In this document: positions 49,572 through 60,461 of the stretch, piece by piece
Layout: each line of letters opens with the position of its first letter
Position numbering within the stretch: the stretch's first letter is position 1
NCBI GenBank assembly: GCA_018384065.1
Contig: JAHAYL010000035.1
Coordinates: 1 to 64,000, forward strand
Direction: 5' to 3'
Source of the DNA: Oxalobacter sp.
GTDB lineage: Bacteria; Pseudomonadota; Gammaproteobacteria; Burkholderiales; Burkholderiaceae_D
Length of the DNA: 64,000 nt
Program-made: the position numbers and the translations under genes
Notes under the pieces: generated by a model
What the model saw: only the letters and a program-made list of their open reading frames with translations
The model's database searches: none
Told to the model about the DNA's origin: nothing

Positions 49572-50354
49572 CTATCCCAATGCGACGTCCAAGATCATCA
49601 TTACCACAAACCCAATGGCAAACATCACCGTTGCCGTGTTGGAATGTTCACCAATAGACATTTCCGGAATAATTTCTTCAACCACAACATACATCATTGC
49701 TCCTGCTGAAAAACTCAGGATATAAGGCAGGACAGGGATGAAAAAGCTGACTGCCAACAGGGTCAGAAATGCACCAATCGGTTCAACGGCACCGGATAAG
49801 ACGCCATAAAGGAACGCTTTGGATTTCTTCATTCCTTCGGCTTTCAGAGGCATGGAGATGATGGCACCTTCTGGGAAATTCTGGATAGCAATCCCGATTG
49901 CAAGGGCAAGGGCGCCTGCTGCTGTTATCTGGGTATGACCATATAGGTAACCCGCATAAACAACTCCAACTGCAATGCCTTCCGGGATGTTGTGCAAGGT
50001 CACTGCCAGTATCAGCATTGTGGTTTTCTTCAGGTTTGTTTTCATCCCTTCTGCTTTTTTTGCATGGAGGTGTAGGTGTGGGATATAGCTGTCAAGGAAC
50101 AGCAGGAAGAAAATACCTGCCAGGAAACCAACAGCAGCAGGGAAGAATGCCATTTTTCCCAAAGCAGATGACTGTTCGATAGCTGGAATCAATAGGCTCC
50201 AGACAGAAGCCGCTGTCATGACTCCAGCAGCAAAGCCATTCAGCCCTTTCTGGATGGAAAGGTTGAGACCATTGTCTTTCATCAGGAAAACACAGGCGGC
50301 TCCCAATGAAGTACCGGCAAATGGAATGAGAAGCCCTTGAAGGATTTCGGTCAT
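49572..50354 (-). CDS. ZIP-family metal transporter
   Basis: AVTLHNIPEGIAVGVVY...AIGIAIQNFPEGAIISMPL. Confidence 0.93.
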   Translation of the reverse strand: MTEILQGLLIPFAGTSLGAACVFLMKDNGLNLSIQKGLNGFAAGVMTAASVWSLLIPAIEQSSALGKMAFFPAAVGFLAGIFFLLFLDSYIPHLHLHAKKAEGMKTNLKKTTMLILAVTLHNIPEGIAVGVVYAGYLYGHTQITAAGALALAIGIAIQNFPEGAIISMPLKAEGMKKSKAFLYGVLSGAVEPIGAFLTLLAVSFFIPVLPYILSFSAGAMMYVVVEEIIPEMSIGEHSNTATVMFAIGFVVMMILDVALG

Positions 50355-50381
50355 CTGCTTCCCATTCCCATTACCAGTGTT

Positions 50382-51923
50382 TTAAAGCTGTTCTTCCCGG
50401 CGCATATGTGGGAACAGGATGACATCGCGGATATTCGCTGAGTCTGTCAACAACATCACCAGACGGTCAATCCCGATACCGCAGCCACCTGCAGGAGGCA
50501 TCCCGTATTCCAATGCACGGATATAGTCCGCATCGTAATACATCGCTTCTTCGTCACCGGCATCCTTCGCTTCAACCTGCTTGCGGAAGCGGGCAGCCTG
50601 GTCTTCAGGGTCATTCAGTTCAGAGAAACCATTTGCCAATTCGCGACCGACAATGAACAGTTCAAAACGTTCGGTAATGCCTGGACGTGTATCAGAAGCG
50701 CGGGCAAGCGGGGAAGTCTCAACTGGGTAATCGATGATATAGGTCGGTTCCCACAGCTGGGATTCTGCCGTTTCTTCAAACAATGCCAGCTGCATGGCAC
50801 CGACACCAGCAGTTGGCAGCAACGTGACACCCCGTTTCTTCAGTTCAGCCTTGAGGAATTCTGCATCATTCAGTTGGGCTTCAGTGAACTGTGGTGCATA
50901 TTTCAGGATGGCTTCGTTGATGGTCAGGCGTTGGAAAGGCTTTGACAGGTCCAGGTCACGTCCCTGATAGGAAATCTGTGCTGTGCCATAGGTATCCACA
51001 ACCGCCTGTCGGATCAGGGTTTCGGTGAAATCCATCAGCCATTTATAGTCGGTATAGGCTGCGTAGAATTCCATCATCGTGAATTCAGGGTTATGGCGGG
51101 GAGAAATCCCTTCGTTGCGGAAATTGCGGTTCAGCTCAAACACCCGTTCAAAGCCACCGACAATCAACCGTTTCAGATACAGTTCAGGCGCAATGCGCAT
51201 GAACATCTGCATGTCCAATGCATTGTGGTAAGTGATGAACGGCTTCGCAGCTGCACCGCCAGGAATCGGGTGCAGCATTGGTGTTTCCACTTCCATGAAA
51301 CCATTTTCACCCATAAAACGGCGGATTGAGGCGATGGCTGTTGTACGCGCTTTGAAAGTCCGGCGGGTTTCCTCGTTCATGATCAGGTCAACATAACGTT
51401 GACGGTAGCGGATTTCCTGGTCTGCCAGACCGTGGAATTTATCACCCAGTGGCCGCAGGGATTTGGTAATCAGCCGGATGGAAGAAACCCGGACAGTCAA
51501 TTCGCCGGTCTTGGTCTTGAACAGCGTACCTTCTGCCCCAACAATGTCACCGATATCCCAGCGCTTGAAAGTATCGTGGGCTTCTTTGCCGAGGTCGTTG
51601 TTTGACAGGAACAGTTGGATACGGCCAGAAGCCTGTGGACCAGAAGCGTCCATGACAGTGGCAAAAGAAGCCCGTCCCATCACACGCTTCAGCATCATCC
51701 TGCCACCAACGACCACTTTTACCGGGTTTGCTTCAAGTGCTTCATTATCCAAGGCATCATACTGACCATGCAGGTCATAAGCCTTATGGGTTGGACGGAA
51801 ATCATTCGGGTAAGCGACTCCTGCTTCGCGCAGGGCAGCCAATTTTGCGCGGCGTTCCGCAATAATTGAATTTTCATCCTGTGCAGGCATTGCTGCATCG
51901 TTTTGTTCTTTTTGGTTAGACAT
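50382..51923 (-). CDS. lysS: Lysyl-tRNA synthetase
   Basis: Class II motifs; [53 protein letters not shown]. Confidence 0.97.
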   Translation of the reverse strand: MSNQKEQNDAAMPAQDENSIIAERRAKLAALREAGVAYPNDFRPTHKAYDLHGQYDALDNEALEANPVKVVVGGRMMLKRVMGRASFATVMDASGPQASGRIQLFLSNNDLGKEAHDTFKRWDIGDIVGAEGTLFKTKTGELTVRVSSIRLITKSLRPLGDKFHGLADQEIRYRQRYVDLIMNEETRRTFKARTTAIASIRRFMGENGFMEVETPMLHPIPGGAAAKPFITYHNALDMQMFMRIAPELYLKRLIVGGFERVFELNRNFRNEGISPRHNPEFTMMEFYAAYTDYKWLMDFTETLIRQAVVDTYGTAQISYQGRDLDLSKPFQRLTINEAILKYAPQFTEAQLNDAEFLKAELKKRGVTLLPTAGVGAMQLALFEETAESQLWEPTYIIDYPVETSPLARASDTRPGITERFELFIVGRELANGFSELNDPEDQAARFRKQVEAKDAGDEEAMYYDADYIRALEYGMPPAGGCGIGIDRLVMLLTDSANIRDVILFPHMRREEQL

Positions 51924-51963
51924 AATCTTTGTCCGGTAATCTTCAATAATGTCAGGGCAGGTA

Positions 51964-53068
51964 TCAGACACCCTGTTTCAGGGATTCAGTGATGAAGGCA
52001 TCCAGGTCTCCATCCAGCACAGCTTTCGTGTTTCCTGTTTCATAATTCGTCCGCAGGTCCTTGATGCGGGAATTGTCCAGCACATAGGAACGGATCTGGT
52101 GTCCCCAGCCGATGTCGGACTTTGAATCTTCCAGTTTCTGCTGTTCACTCATGCGTTTGCGCAGTTCCAGTTCATATAGGCGGGATTTCAGCATTTCCCA
52201 AGCCTCTGCACGGTTACGGTGCTGGCTGCGGTCATTCTGGCACTGGACGACAATGCCTGTCGGGATATGGGTCAGACGGACAGCCGAGTCAGTCTTGTTG
52301 ATATGCTGGCCACCAGCACCTGAAGCCCGGTAAGTATCGATACGGACATCCGCAGGATTGATTTCAATGTCAATCGAGTCATCCACTTCAGGGTAAACAA
52401 AAAGGCTGCTGAAAGAGGTATGACGGCCATTGGCGGAATCAAAAGGCGATTTGCGGACCAAGCGATGGACACCAGTTTCCGTGCGCAGATAACCGTAAGC
52501 ATAATCACCCTCGACCTTGATGGTTGCCGTCTTGATGCCGGCAACATCCCCTTCAGAGAGTTCAATCAGTGTTGTCTTGAAACCCTTGCGTTCACAGTAA
52601 CGCAGGTATTGCCGCAGGAGCATGTTTGCCCAATCCTGAGCCTCAGTGCCACCAGCACCGGCCTGGATGTCGATGAAGCAGTTGCAGGGATCCATCCGGT
52701 TCGAGAACATCCGGCGGAATTCCAGTTCTTCAATCTGTTTCTGCAATCCCAAGACATCCTGTTCGATGGTCAGGATGGAATCGTCATCCTCTTCCATCTT
52801 CGCCATCTCAAACAGTTCTTCAGCGTCAGAAAGACCGGATTTGATGCTTCTGAGGGAAAGGACAACCGCCTCAAGCGATTTCTTTTCTTTGTTCAGGTCC
52901 TGAGCCTTCTTTGGGTCATTCCAGACATCAGGCTCCTCTAGTTCAGCGGTCACCTGCTCAAGTTTGTCGGACTTGGCAGCATAGTCAAAGATACCCCCGT
53001 AAAGCATTCTCGCGTTCAGACAGGTCCGCGATACGGTGGGCGATGGTGTTCAAGCGTTCAGCTTCCAT
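51964..53068 (-). CDS. prfB: Peptide chain release factor 2 with programmed +1 frameshift (segments 53068-52988 and 52986-51964)
   Basis: Upstream frame [27 protein letters not shown] ends at TGA (52987-52985) in CGGGGGTATCTTTGAC; shifted frame [12 protein letters not shown]... with [20 protein letters not shown]. Confidence 0.96.
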
Positions 53069-53284
53069 AGGTATGATGGATAATTCGTAAGTTGATGAAA
53101 ACAGATAATTATACTTGATATTTTTATCTCAAAATACGCATAAGTCAGTCTTGGATTGTCATGAAGTAAGAATAATATCTGTCAAGGTGGGACGTATGAT
53201 TCATTCCCGCCGTTCTATAATTATCTGATTTTGGGACTATTGAGATTGTTGTAGAAAACAGAAAACAAAGGAAGTGATAGCCAG

Positions 53285-53989
53285 ATGATTATCGCCATCA
53301 TTCTTGCAGCAGGCAAAGGTTCCCGAATCGAGAGTGCTGATAGGCCTAAGCAATATTTGAATATTGATGATAAACCGATGCTCGTTCATACAGCTGAGAG
53401 GTTTCTTGTCTGTGAACAGATAGATCATATTGTCATCACTGTCCATAAAGATTGGATTCAATACACAGAAGGCCTTTTCAAAGATTATGGATATGAGCGT
53501 ATCACTGTCTGTGAAGGTGGTGATAACCGTCAGGAATCGCTTTACAAAGCTCTGGTTTATTGTAAGGAACAGTTGAATGCACCAGATGAGGCAATTGTCC
53601 TCTCACATGATGCTGCCCGCCCGTTTGTGACGCAAGAAATCATCATTGCCAATATCCAGTCAATACAAGACGGCGAGGTTGTCACGACTGTTATCCCAGC
53701 AATCGATACCCTTATCCAGTCCGAAGATGGCTTGACAATGACAGCGGCAACCGACCGTTATCAGATGTTCCAAGTACAGACACCCCAGACATTCCGTCTG
53801 AAACAATATTTAGATGTTTATAAAGGGCTTGATGAAGTTGAAAAACTGAAGTCAACAGATGCTGCTGGTCTGTTGAATAGACATGGATTGACAATAAAAC
53901 TTGTAAGAGGGGCCCAGAAGAATTTCAAGATTACGACAGATTTTGATCTGCGCGTAGCCGAAATGTTGTCAGGTGGTTTTTCTGTTTAG
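53285..53989 (+). CDS. IspD/TarI-family cytidylyltransferase
   Basis: IILAAGKGSRIESADRPKQYLNIDDKPMLVHT; HDAARPFV; located in a glycan cluster. Confidence 0.85.
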   Translation: MIIAIILAAGKGSRIESADRPKQYLNIDDKPMLVHTAERFLVCEQIDHIVITVHKDWIQYTEGLFKDYGYERITVCEGGDNRQESLYKALVYCKEQLNAPDEAIVLSHDAARPFVTQEIIIANIQSIQDGEVVTTVIPAIDTLIQSEDGLTMTAATDRYQMFQVQTPQTFRLKQYLDVYKGLDEVEKLKSTDAAGLLNRHGLTIKLVRGAQKNFKITTDFDLRVAEMLSGGFSV

Positions 53990-54114
53990 GTTTGATGCAG
54001 ACAGCAGGATATGAAATATAATCCGATAGTTGTGATAGGGGAGCCTGTCGCTTTTTAAACTAGCTCTAGGATATCATCGGAAGGTGATGCCTAGAAAAAT
54101 CATAGGTGGATTTG

Positions 54115-54987
54115 ATGACAGTTCCTAAAGTATCAGTGCTGACACCAGTTTACAACACACAGGAAGATCATCTGAGGGCATGCATAGAAAGTATATTGAG
54201 CCAGTCATATACTGATTTCGAGTTCATCATCCTGAATGACGCGTCAACTGATCCAAATGTTGAGGCGGTTGTAAAGTCGTATGAGGATTCCCGTATCGTT
54301 TATATGGTCAATGAAAAGAATCTTGGCATCAGCCCAACACGTAACAAGTTGATTCAGTTGGCGAAGGGAGAATATCTTGCGGTCTTTGATCATGATGACA
54401 TCTCTATGCCTGACCGTTTGGCAGAAGAGGTTGCCTATCTGGATGCGCATCCTGAAGTAGGCTGTGTCAGCTCACAGGCAGAAGTGTTTGGAGGGAAGAA
54501 GAGTTCCGGTATCTGGTCTGTTCCTGAGCATAATAAAGCTATCCAGGAAAAATTATTGACAGCGTCTTGCGTGATTCATCCCGCTTGTATGTTGCGGAAG
54601 TCTGTTTTGGAAAAACATGGTATCCAGTACGAAGAGGCCTATTCTCCTGCTGAAGACTATGCATTGTTCTGCCGTCTGGTTGGCAAGACACAATTTTATA
54701 ATTTTCAGAAGAGTCTAATCCGTTATCGGAATCATGAGGGTAATACAACCCATAGGCGTCTTGAATTGATGCAGTTGCGTACACGGGCAATCACATCATT
54801 TGTTCAACGGGATAACCAAGAACTCTGGGATCTTGTCCGTTTTGAATGTTTCAGGAAGAGGCGGTTTAAGTTGTTTGGGTGTATCCCCATTTTGAAAATT
54901 GAGGAATATCCAAATAAAGCTGTCTATTATCTATTCAGTAAAATACCGTTGTGGTCTATTACAACAGAACCTTGGAGAGATGAATAA
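54115..54987 (+). CDS. Glycosyltransferase family 2
   Basis: PKVSVLTPVYNTQEDHLRACIESILSQSYTDFEFIILNDASTD...DHDD. Confidence 0.92.
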   Translation: MTVPKVSVLTPVYNTQEDHLRACIESILSQSYTDFEFIILNDASTDPNVEAVVKSYEDSRIVYMVNEKNLGISPTRNKLIQLAKGEYLAVFDHDDISMPDRLAEEVAYLDAHPEVGCVSSQAEVFGGKKSSGIWSVPEHNKAIQEKLLTASCVIHPACMLRKSVLEKHGIQYEEAYSPAEDYALFCRLVGKTQFYNFQKSLIRYRNHEGNTTHRRLELMQLRTRAITSFVQRDNQELWDLVRFECFRKRRFKLFGCIPILKIEEYPNKAVYYLFSKIPLWSITTEPWRDE

Positions 54988-55874
54988 TGAAAGGCATCAT
55001 CTTGGCAGGTGGCAGTGGTAGCAGATTGTATCCACTGACCCAGGTCATCTCCAAGCAGCTGCTGCCGGTGTACGACAAGCCGATGATTTATTATCCGCTG
55101 TCGACGCTTCTACAGTTTGACATCACGGATATCCTTATCATTTCTACACCGCAGGACACCCCCAACATCGAGAGGCTGTTCGGTGACGGTTCCCAGTTTG
55201 GACTGAGTATCCAATACAAAGTACAGCCCGAACCGAACGGCATCGCCCAGGCATTCATCTATGGTGCTGAGTTTGTCGGCTGTGATGATGTCTGCCTGAT
55301 CCTTGGCGACAACATCTTCGGCATCCAAGGTGAGTTACCCCGCTTCAAACAGCAGGTTGCAGATAACAAGGGTAAGGCCACCATCTTTGCCTATCATGTC
55401 AACGACCCTGAGCGTTTCGGCGTCGTTGAGTTTGATAAAGACTATAAAGTCCTGTCCATCGAAGAGAAGCCCAAGCAGCCTAAATCCAACTATGCCTCCG
55501 TTGGGCTTTATTTCTATCCAGGGGATGTCGTTGAGAAAACCAAACTGCTTAAACCATCAGCTCGGGGCGAGCTTGAAATCACTGACCTCAACAACCTCTA
55601 TCTGAAAGAAGGGCGCATGAACGTTGTTACCATGCGGCGGGGCAACGTCTGGTTGGATGCTGGCACACCGACCTCCCTAATGGAAGCTTCCCAGTATATC
55701 GGGCTCATCGAACAGCGTCAGGGACTCAAGATTGCCTGCATTGAAGAAATCGTCTACAAGAAAGGGTTCATCGATGATGTTCAGATGCAGGCTCTCATCA
55801 ACAAGATGAAGTCAGGTTCCACTTATCGTGCCTACCTTGAAAAAGTCTTGGGAGAAGCTCATGAGAATTATTAA
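54987..55874 (+). CDS. rfbA: Glucose-1-phosphate thymidylyltransferase
   Basis: MKGIILAGGSGSRLYPLTQVISKQLLPVYDKPMIYYPLSTLL. Confidence 0.97.
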   Translation: MKGIILAGGSGSRLYPLTQVISKQLLPVYDKPMIYYPLSTLLQFDITDILIISTPQDTPNIERLFGDGSQFGLSIQYKVQPEPNGIAQAFIYGAEFVGCDDVCLILGDNIFGIQGELPRFKQQVADNKGKATIFAYHVNDPERFGVVEFDKDYKVLSIEEKPKQPKSNYASVGLYFYPGDVVEKTKLLKPSARGELEITDLNNLYLKEGRMNVVTMRRGNVWLDAGTPTSLMEASQYIGLIEQRQGLKIACIEEIVYKKGFIDDVQMQALINKMKSGSTYRAYLEKVLGEAHENY

Positions 55875-56427
55875 GACCGCTATAGAAGGTGTTTACATCA
55901 TCGAACCCAAGATTTTCAAAGATGCACGGGGGTACTTCTACGAAAGCTGGAACCAGAAAGCCTTTGAAGAAGCTGGACTCCATTACACCTGGGTTCAGGA
56001 CAACCAATCCAAATCCGCTTATGGTACCGTCAGGGGCATCCATTTTCAGAAAGGTCAGGATGCCCAAGCCAAGCTTGTCCGTGCGTTACAGGGCAGGGTG
56101 CTTGATGTCGCTGTTGACCTTCGCAAAGGTTCCCCGACTTACGGCAGGCATGTCGCCGTGGAGCTCAGTGAAGACAACCATCGTCAGTTGCTCATCCCAA
56201 GGGGATTTGGTCATGGCTTTAGTGTCTTGAGTGACAGTGCCGTCTTTGCCTACAAATGCGACAACGGCTATGCACCGAAAAGCGAAGGCAGTGTCTATTT
56301 CAACGATGAAGGTCTCTCAATCGACTGGCAGATAGACAAAGACAAGGTCATGCTGTCCGAGAAAGACACCAAGGCACAAAGCTTCGCCGATTACAGTAGA
56401 AATCCCGATTTTATTTACGATGAATAA
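55861..56427 (+). CDS. rfbC: dTDP-4-dehydrorhamnose 3,5-epimerase
   Basis: EPKIFKDARGYFYESWNQKAFEEAGL; GTVRGIHFQ; RGFGHGFSVLSD. Confidence 0.96.
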   Translation: MRIIKTAIEGVYIIEPKIFKDARGYFYESWNQKAFEEAGLHYTWVQDNQSKSAYGTVRGIHFQKGQDAQAKLVRALQGRVLDVAVDLRKGSPTYGRHVAVELSEDNHRQLLIPRGFGHGFSVLSDSAVFAYKCDNGYAPKSEGSVYFNDEGLSIDWQIDKDKVMLSEKDTKAQSFADYSRNPDFIYDE

Positions 56428-57451
56428 TGGGAAGCCAAAGATGAAGAAAAGATTGGCTTTCTATGTTTTCTGGGAGCAGGAAGGGTTTGTCCGTGATTAT
56501 GTTACCTACTACTTGGAAGGACTTAAAAAGGTCGCTGAAGACATTCTTGTTATTGCCAATGGCGGGATGAATCAAGAGGGTATATCCAAGTTAAAGGGTA
56601 TAGGTATTGAAGTATTCCAACGGGAAAATCATGGGATTGATTTTGGTGCTTGGAAGGCTGCTTTTGAGTATAGAGGATGGGATAAAGTCTGTCACTATGA
56701 CCAGGTGATTCTCTGTAACTGTTCAACGTATGGTCCTGTTTTTCCATTTCAGGAAATGTTTGATGAAATGGAAAAAAGGTCCTGTGATTTCTGGGGAATT
56801 AGCAGACATCCTGCTAAACAGAAATTTCTTGTTCCTGATAATCCAAATAGTTTGATTTTAGAGCATCTTCAGTCTTATTTTCTAGTTCTGAATGCAAATG
56901 TTGTGAATAGTGATTCGTTCAGAAAATGGTGGGAAACACTCATTCCAACAGATAGTTATGAAGAAGAAATAGGATTTCATGAGACAAAGTTCACAGATTA
57001 TCTTGAGAAATCTGGTTTTAAGTCAGAATCATATATAAACTTAGAGAAATATAAACGGATTATTCATGATGGTGATGTTACACGGCAACTTTCAGCTGAT
57101 ATTTTGATAAACGATAAAAGCCCTCTTATAAAACGTAAAGCACTTATAGAATATATTGATTCAGGGAAAGGGGTGAAATTTGGGATATTTGACATCATTC
57201 CATTCCTTAAGAAAAACACTGGGTATCCAGTCGGTTATATTGAAAATGATTTATCTTTGGAAATTAATGAATATAATAAAAATTTTGATAATTTGATAAG
57301 TGGAAGTCCTGATATTGAGTTTCTAAAGTATAAGTTCCTTTCAAAAATAGCATTCGGAGACTTTAGGGGAAAGGTTAGAGAAAAATATTCTGCCATAAAG
57401 GTTGCGAAAAAGAGGATGAAAAATTTGAGAAACATATTAAATCAATTTTGA
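56420..57451 (+). CDS. RgpF-like rhamnan-synthesis family protein
   Basis: KRLAFYVFWEQEGFVRDYVTYYLEGLKKV...NHGIDFGAWKAAFEY...ILCNCSTYGPVFPFQEMFDEMEKRSCDFWGIS. Confidence 0.88.
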   Translation: MNNGKPKMKKRLAFYVFWEQEGFVRDYVTYYLEGLKKVAEDILVIANGGMNQEGISKLKGIGIEVFQRENHGIDFGAWKAAFEYRGWDKVCHYDQVILCNCSTYGPVFPFQEMFDEMEKRSCDFWGISRHPAKQKFLVPDNPNSLILEHLQSYFLVLNANVVNSDSFRKWWETLIPTDSYEEEIGFHETKFTDYLEKSGFKSESYINLEKYKRIIHDGDVTRQLSADILINDKSPLIKRKALIEYIDSGKGVKFGIFDIIPFLKKNTGYPVGYIENDLSLEINEYNKNFDNLISGSPDIEFLKYKFLSKIAFGDFRGKVREKYSAIKVAKKRMKNLRNILNQF

Positions 57452-57529
57452 ATTAATAACATTTTCTATCTTGGAAATATTTTTGATTGAAACTTTGGCC
57501 TATTAATTATTAGACCTGTTCTCTTCGAA

Positions 57530-59545
57530 ATGAAAGAAAAAGCAATTGATAATCCTGATATTGGAAAGATACCAGCTCAGAAATCTTCTTTAGGTTGGCG
57601 TCCTGATATTGATGGGTTGAGAGCCTTTGCAGTCTTTGCAGTCTTTGCCTTCCATGCCTTTCCTAGGCTCAGTTTTCTCAAAGGTGGCTTTGTTGGTGTT
57701 GATGTCTTTTTCGTTATTTCTGGTTTCCTGATTTCCTCCATCATCTATACCCAACTTGCAAAAGGTACTTTCAGTTTTTGGAATTTCTATAGTAGGCGTA
57801 TCCGGAGGATTTACCCGGTTCTTTTAACTGTCCTGATAGCTTGTCTGGGTTTTGGTGCATTCTTTCTTCTTGCTGACGAGTACCAGCAGCTGGGTAAACA
57901 TGTTGCTGGCGGTGCAGGGTTTGTATCCAATATCATTCTTTTCCGTGAAAAAGGTTACTTTGATAATGCCTCTGCTACTAAGCCATTGCTCCATCTCTGG
58001 AGTCTTGGGATTGAAGAGCAGTTTTACATCTTTTGGCCATTGATTCTTTGGTTGACTTGGAAGTTCAAGAAGAACGCCATGTTCTGGGTGGCGTTTGTTA
58101 TAGCAACCTCTTCTTTGGTGATGAATCTCTATTGGTTCAAAACGAAGCCTGATATGGATTTTTTCATGCCCCATACCAGGATTTGGGAGCTGTTATGTGG
58201 AGCCATGCTTGCGTGGGGGAACCTGCATTGGAAGGAAAGGGCAGGAATTGTCAAGGCAAGATTGGGGGGGGATAGGCTCAATCATTTTCTCTCAATCAAT
58301 GGTTTTATCCTGCTTGTGGTTTCTATCGTTTTCATGCAGGAAAAGGGGTTTCCTGGGTGGCAGGCGATTCTGCCGATTGTGGCGACTGTCCTGATTATCA
58401 TGGCGGGGAAGGATGCAATCCTGAACCGATGGATATTGTCCAACAAAGTGCTAGTCTGGTTTGGGTTGATCAGCTATCCGATGTATCTCTGGCATTGGCC
58501 ACTTATCAGCATGAAGCGGGTTATTCATGGAGAACATCCATCAGTAGGTTATTGTATCAGTGCATTTGTTGTATGCACGGTATTGGCTTGGTTGACGACA
58601 AGGTTCATTGAGAATCCGCTCCGTTTTGGGGAACATGGTAAAGCCAAGACAGTTGGGTTGTTTCTTGCCATGATTGTATTGGGTTCGGTCGGATTGGCGA
58701 TTTCTGCAAAAAAAGGGATACCTCAAAGGTATCTGGATTCTCAGACCATTGAGAAGAATAATTTCCTGGAAAAAGTCAAAAAAGAATCCCAGTTGAGATG
58801 CAATGCTTTTTTTTCGGAATGGAACAGCATAAAGGGTATTAATTGCCGTTTCCAGCATGAGCCTGGGAAAAACAATATTGCCGTTATTGGTGATTCTCAT
58901 GCCAGCCATCTTTTTATAGGGATGACACAGTTTACAGGTAAGGGAGAAGGAGTTGCAGCGTTTCCTGCATCAGGAACACCGCCGTTTATTGGAGTACAGG
59001 AAAATAAGAAGTTTTACCGTTTTCATCAGAAGGCTTGGCAATACATCACGGAACATCCTGAAATCAAGGTTGTCGTGCTCGCTCATCGACCACATAAGAC
59101 TTTCGGTGAGATTCTGGATACCAACCATCCAACTGAAAAGGATCCACGAAGAATCATGGAAAATGGTATGCGGCATACTTTCAGTTATCTGAGGGATCTT
59201 GGAAAACAGGTGCTTGTTGTTTTAGATAGTCCAGAATTGCCCTATCATGCAAAAGTCTTGGAGTACCGTCCTTTTATAGGGCGGCTGAAAGATGGTGTGT
59301 TTAATCGGAAGTTCTATGATGATACAGAATCTATCGCCATTTATAATCGGCAGATTTCAACAGTTGCAGAAGAATTCCCGAATGTCCATATCATTGATTT
59401 GGCAAAATATCTGTGTGATGAACACAAATGCTATGCTGTCAAGGATGGAAAGATTCTTTATAAGGATGGAGACCATTTGAGTAACGATGGGTCTCTATAT
59501 GTTGCGCCATATCTTATGGAAAAAATCAGGGAAATCTCAAAGTGA
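57530..59545 (+). CDS. OafA/YrhL-type acyltransferase with C-terminal SGNH domain
   Basis: WRPDIDGLRAFAVFAVFAFHAFPRLSFLKGGFVGVDVFFVISGFLIS; NIAVIGDSHASHLF. Confidence 0.93.
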   Translation: MKEKAIDNPDIGKIPAQKSSLGWRPDIDGLRAFAVFAVFAFHAFPRLSFLKGGFVGVDVFFVISGFLISSIIYTQLAKGTFSFWNFYSRRIRRIYPVLLTVLIACLGFGAFFLLADEYQQLGKHVAGGAGFVSNIILFREKGYFDNASATKPLLHLWSLGIEEQFYIFWPLILWLTWKFKKNAMFWVAFVIATSSLVMNLYWFKTKPDMDFFMPHTRIWELLCGAMLAWGNLHWKERAGIVKARLGGDRLNHFLSINGFILLVVSIVFMQEKGFPGWQAILPIVATVLIIMAGKDAILNRWILSNKVLVWFGLISYPMYLWHWPLISMKRVIHGEHPSVGYCISAFVVCTVLAWLTTRFIENPLRFGEHGKAKTVGLFLAMIVLGSVGLAISAKKGIPQRYLDSQTIEKNNFLEKVKKESQLRCNAFFSEWNSIKGINCRFQHEPGKNNIAVIGDSHASHLFIGMTQFTGKGEGVAAFPASGTPPFIGVQENKKFYRFHQKAWQYITEHPEIKVVVLAHRPHKTFGEILDTNHPTEKDPRRIMENGMRHTFSYLRDLGKQVLVVLDSPELPYHAKVLEYRPFIGRLKDGVFNRKFYDDTESIAIYNRQISTVAEEFPNVHIIDLAKYLCDEHKCYAVKDGKILYKDGDHLSNDGSLYVAPYLMEKIREISK

Positions 59546-59573
59546 TTTCTATCTTGAAGATTAAAAAAATTGT

Positions 59574-60461
59574 ATGAACATCCTGATAACCGGTTCCAAA
59601 GGTCAACTGGGCACCGAGCTGAAGGAACGTCTGGGTGAAAAAGAAAGCATCTTTTATACCGACCGTGATGAGCTCGACATCACCGATAAGCAGGCGGTCA
59701 AACGGTACATCGAACAGAACCAGATAGGCATGGTCATCAACTGTGCCGCCTATACCGCTGTTGACAGAGCCGAAGATGAACCAGAACAGGCGGATGCTGT
59801 CAACCACCTCGGTGCCAAGTATCTTGCCAAGTATGGAAAGAATATCATCCATATCAGCACCGACTACGTCTTCGATGGTACAGGTCATCTGCCTTATAAG
59901 CCAGAAGATGCCACAAACCCCGTCTCCGTCTACGGTAGTACTAAGCTGGCAGGCGAGAAGGCTGTCCTGCAAGCAGCTGAGACTGCCCTCATCATCCGTA
60001 CGGCTTGGGTCTATGCAGCAGAAGGCAGGAACTTCGTCAGGACCATGCTGCGTCTTGGCAGAGAAAGAGACAGGCTTACCGTCGTCACTGACCAGATAGG
60101 CTCACCCACCCATGCCGGTGACTTGGCTGAAGCCATCATCAAACTGCTGCCAAAGCTAGAAAACGGTACAAAAGCCCTATACCACTTCACCAACGAAGGA
60201 GTCTGTTCCTGGTACGACTTCGCCACCGCTATCATGGAAGAATCAGGCTTGGATTGCCAGGTAGAGCCCATCGAGACCTGGCAGTACCCGACAAAAGCCA
60301 AGCGTCCCGCCTACAGCGTCCTGAACAAAACCAGCATCAAAAAAGATTTCAGCCTCAGCATCCGGCACTGGCGCGAAGCCCTTCGGGACTGCATAAGGGA
60401 AATACAGGTACAGATAGAAGAAAAAGAACAAGGAAAACAGAGCAGGGAGGCAGATAAATGA
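59574..60461 (+). CDS. rfbD: dTDP-4-dehydrorhamnose reductase
   Basis: MNILITGSKGQLGTELKERL; STDYVFDGTG; SVYGSTKLAGE. Confidence 0.96.
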   Translation: MNILITGSKGQLGTELKERLGEKESIFYTDRDELDITDKQAVKRYIEQNQIGMVINCAAYTAVDRAEDEPEQADAVNHLGAKYLAKYGKNIIHISTDYVFDGTGHLPYKPEDATNPVSVYGSTKLAGEKAVLQAAETALIIRTAWVYAAEGRNFVRTMLRLGRERDRLTVVTDQIGSPTHAGDLAEAIIKLLPKLENGTKALYHFTNEGVCSWYDFATAIMEESGLDCQVEPIETWQYPTKAKRPAYSVLNKTSIKKDFSLSIRHWREALRDCIREIQVQIEEKEQGKQSREADK

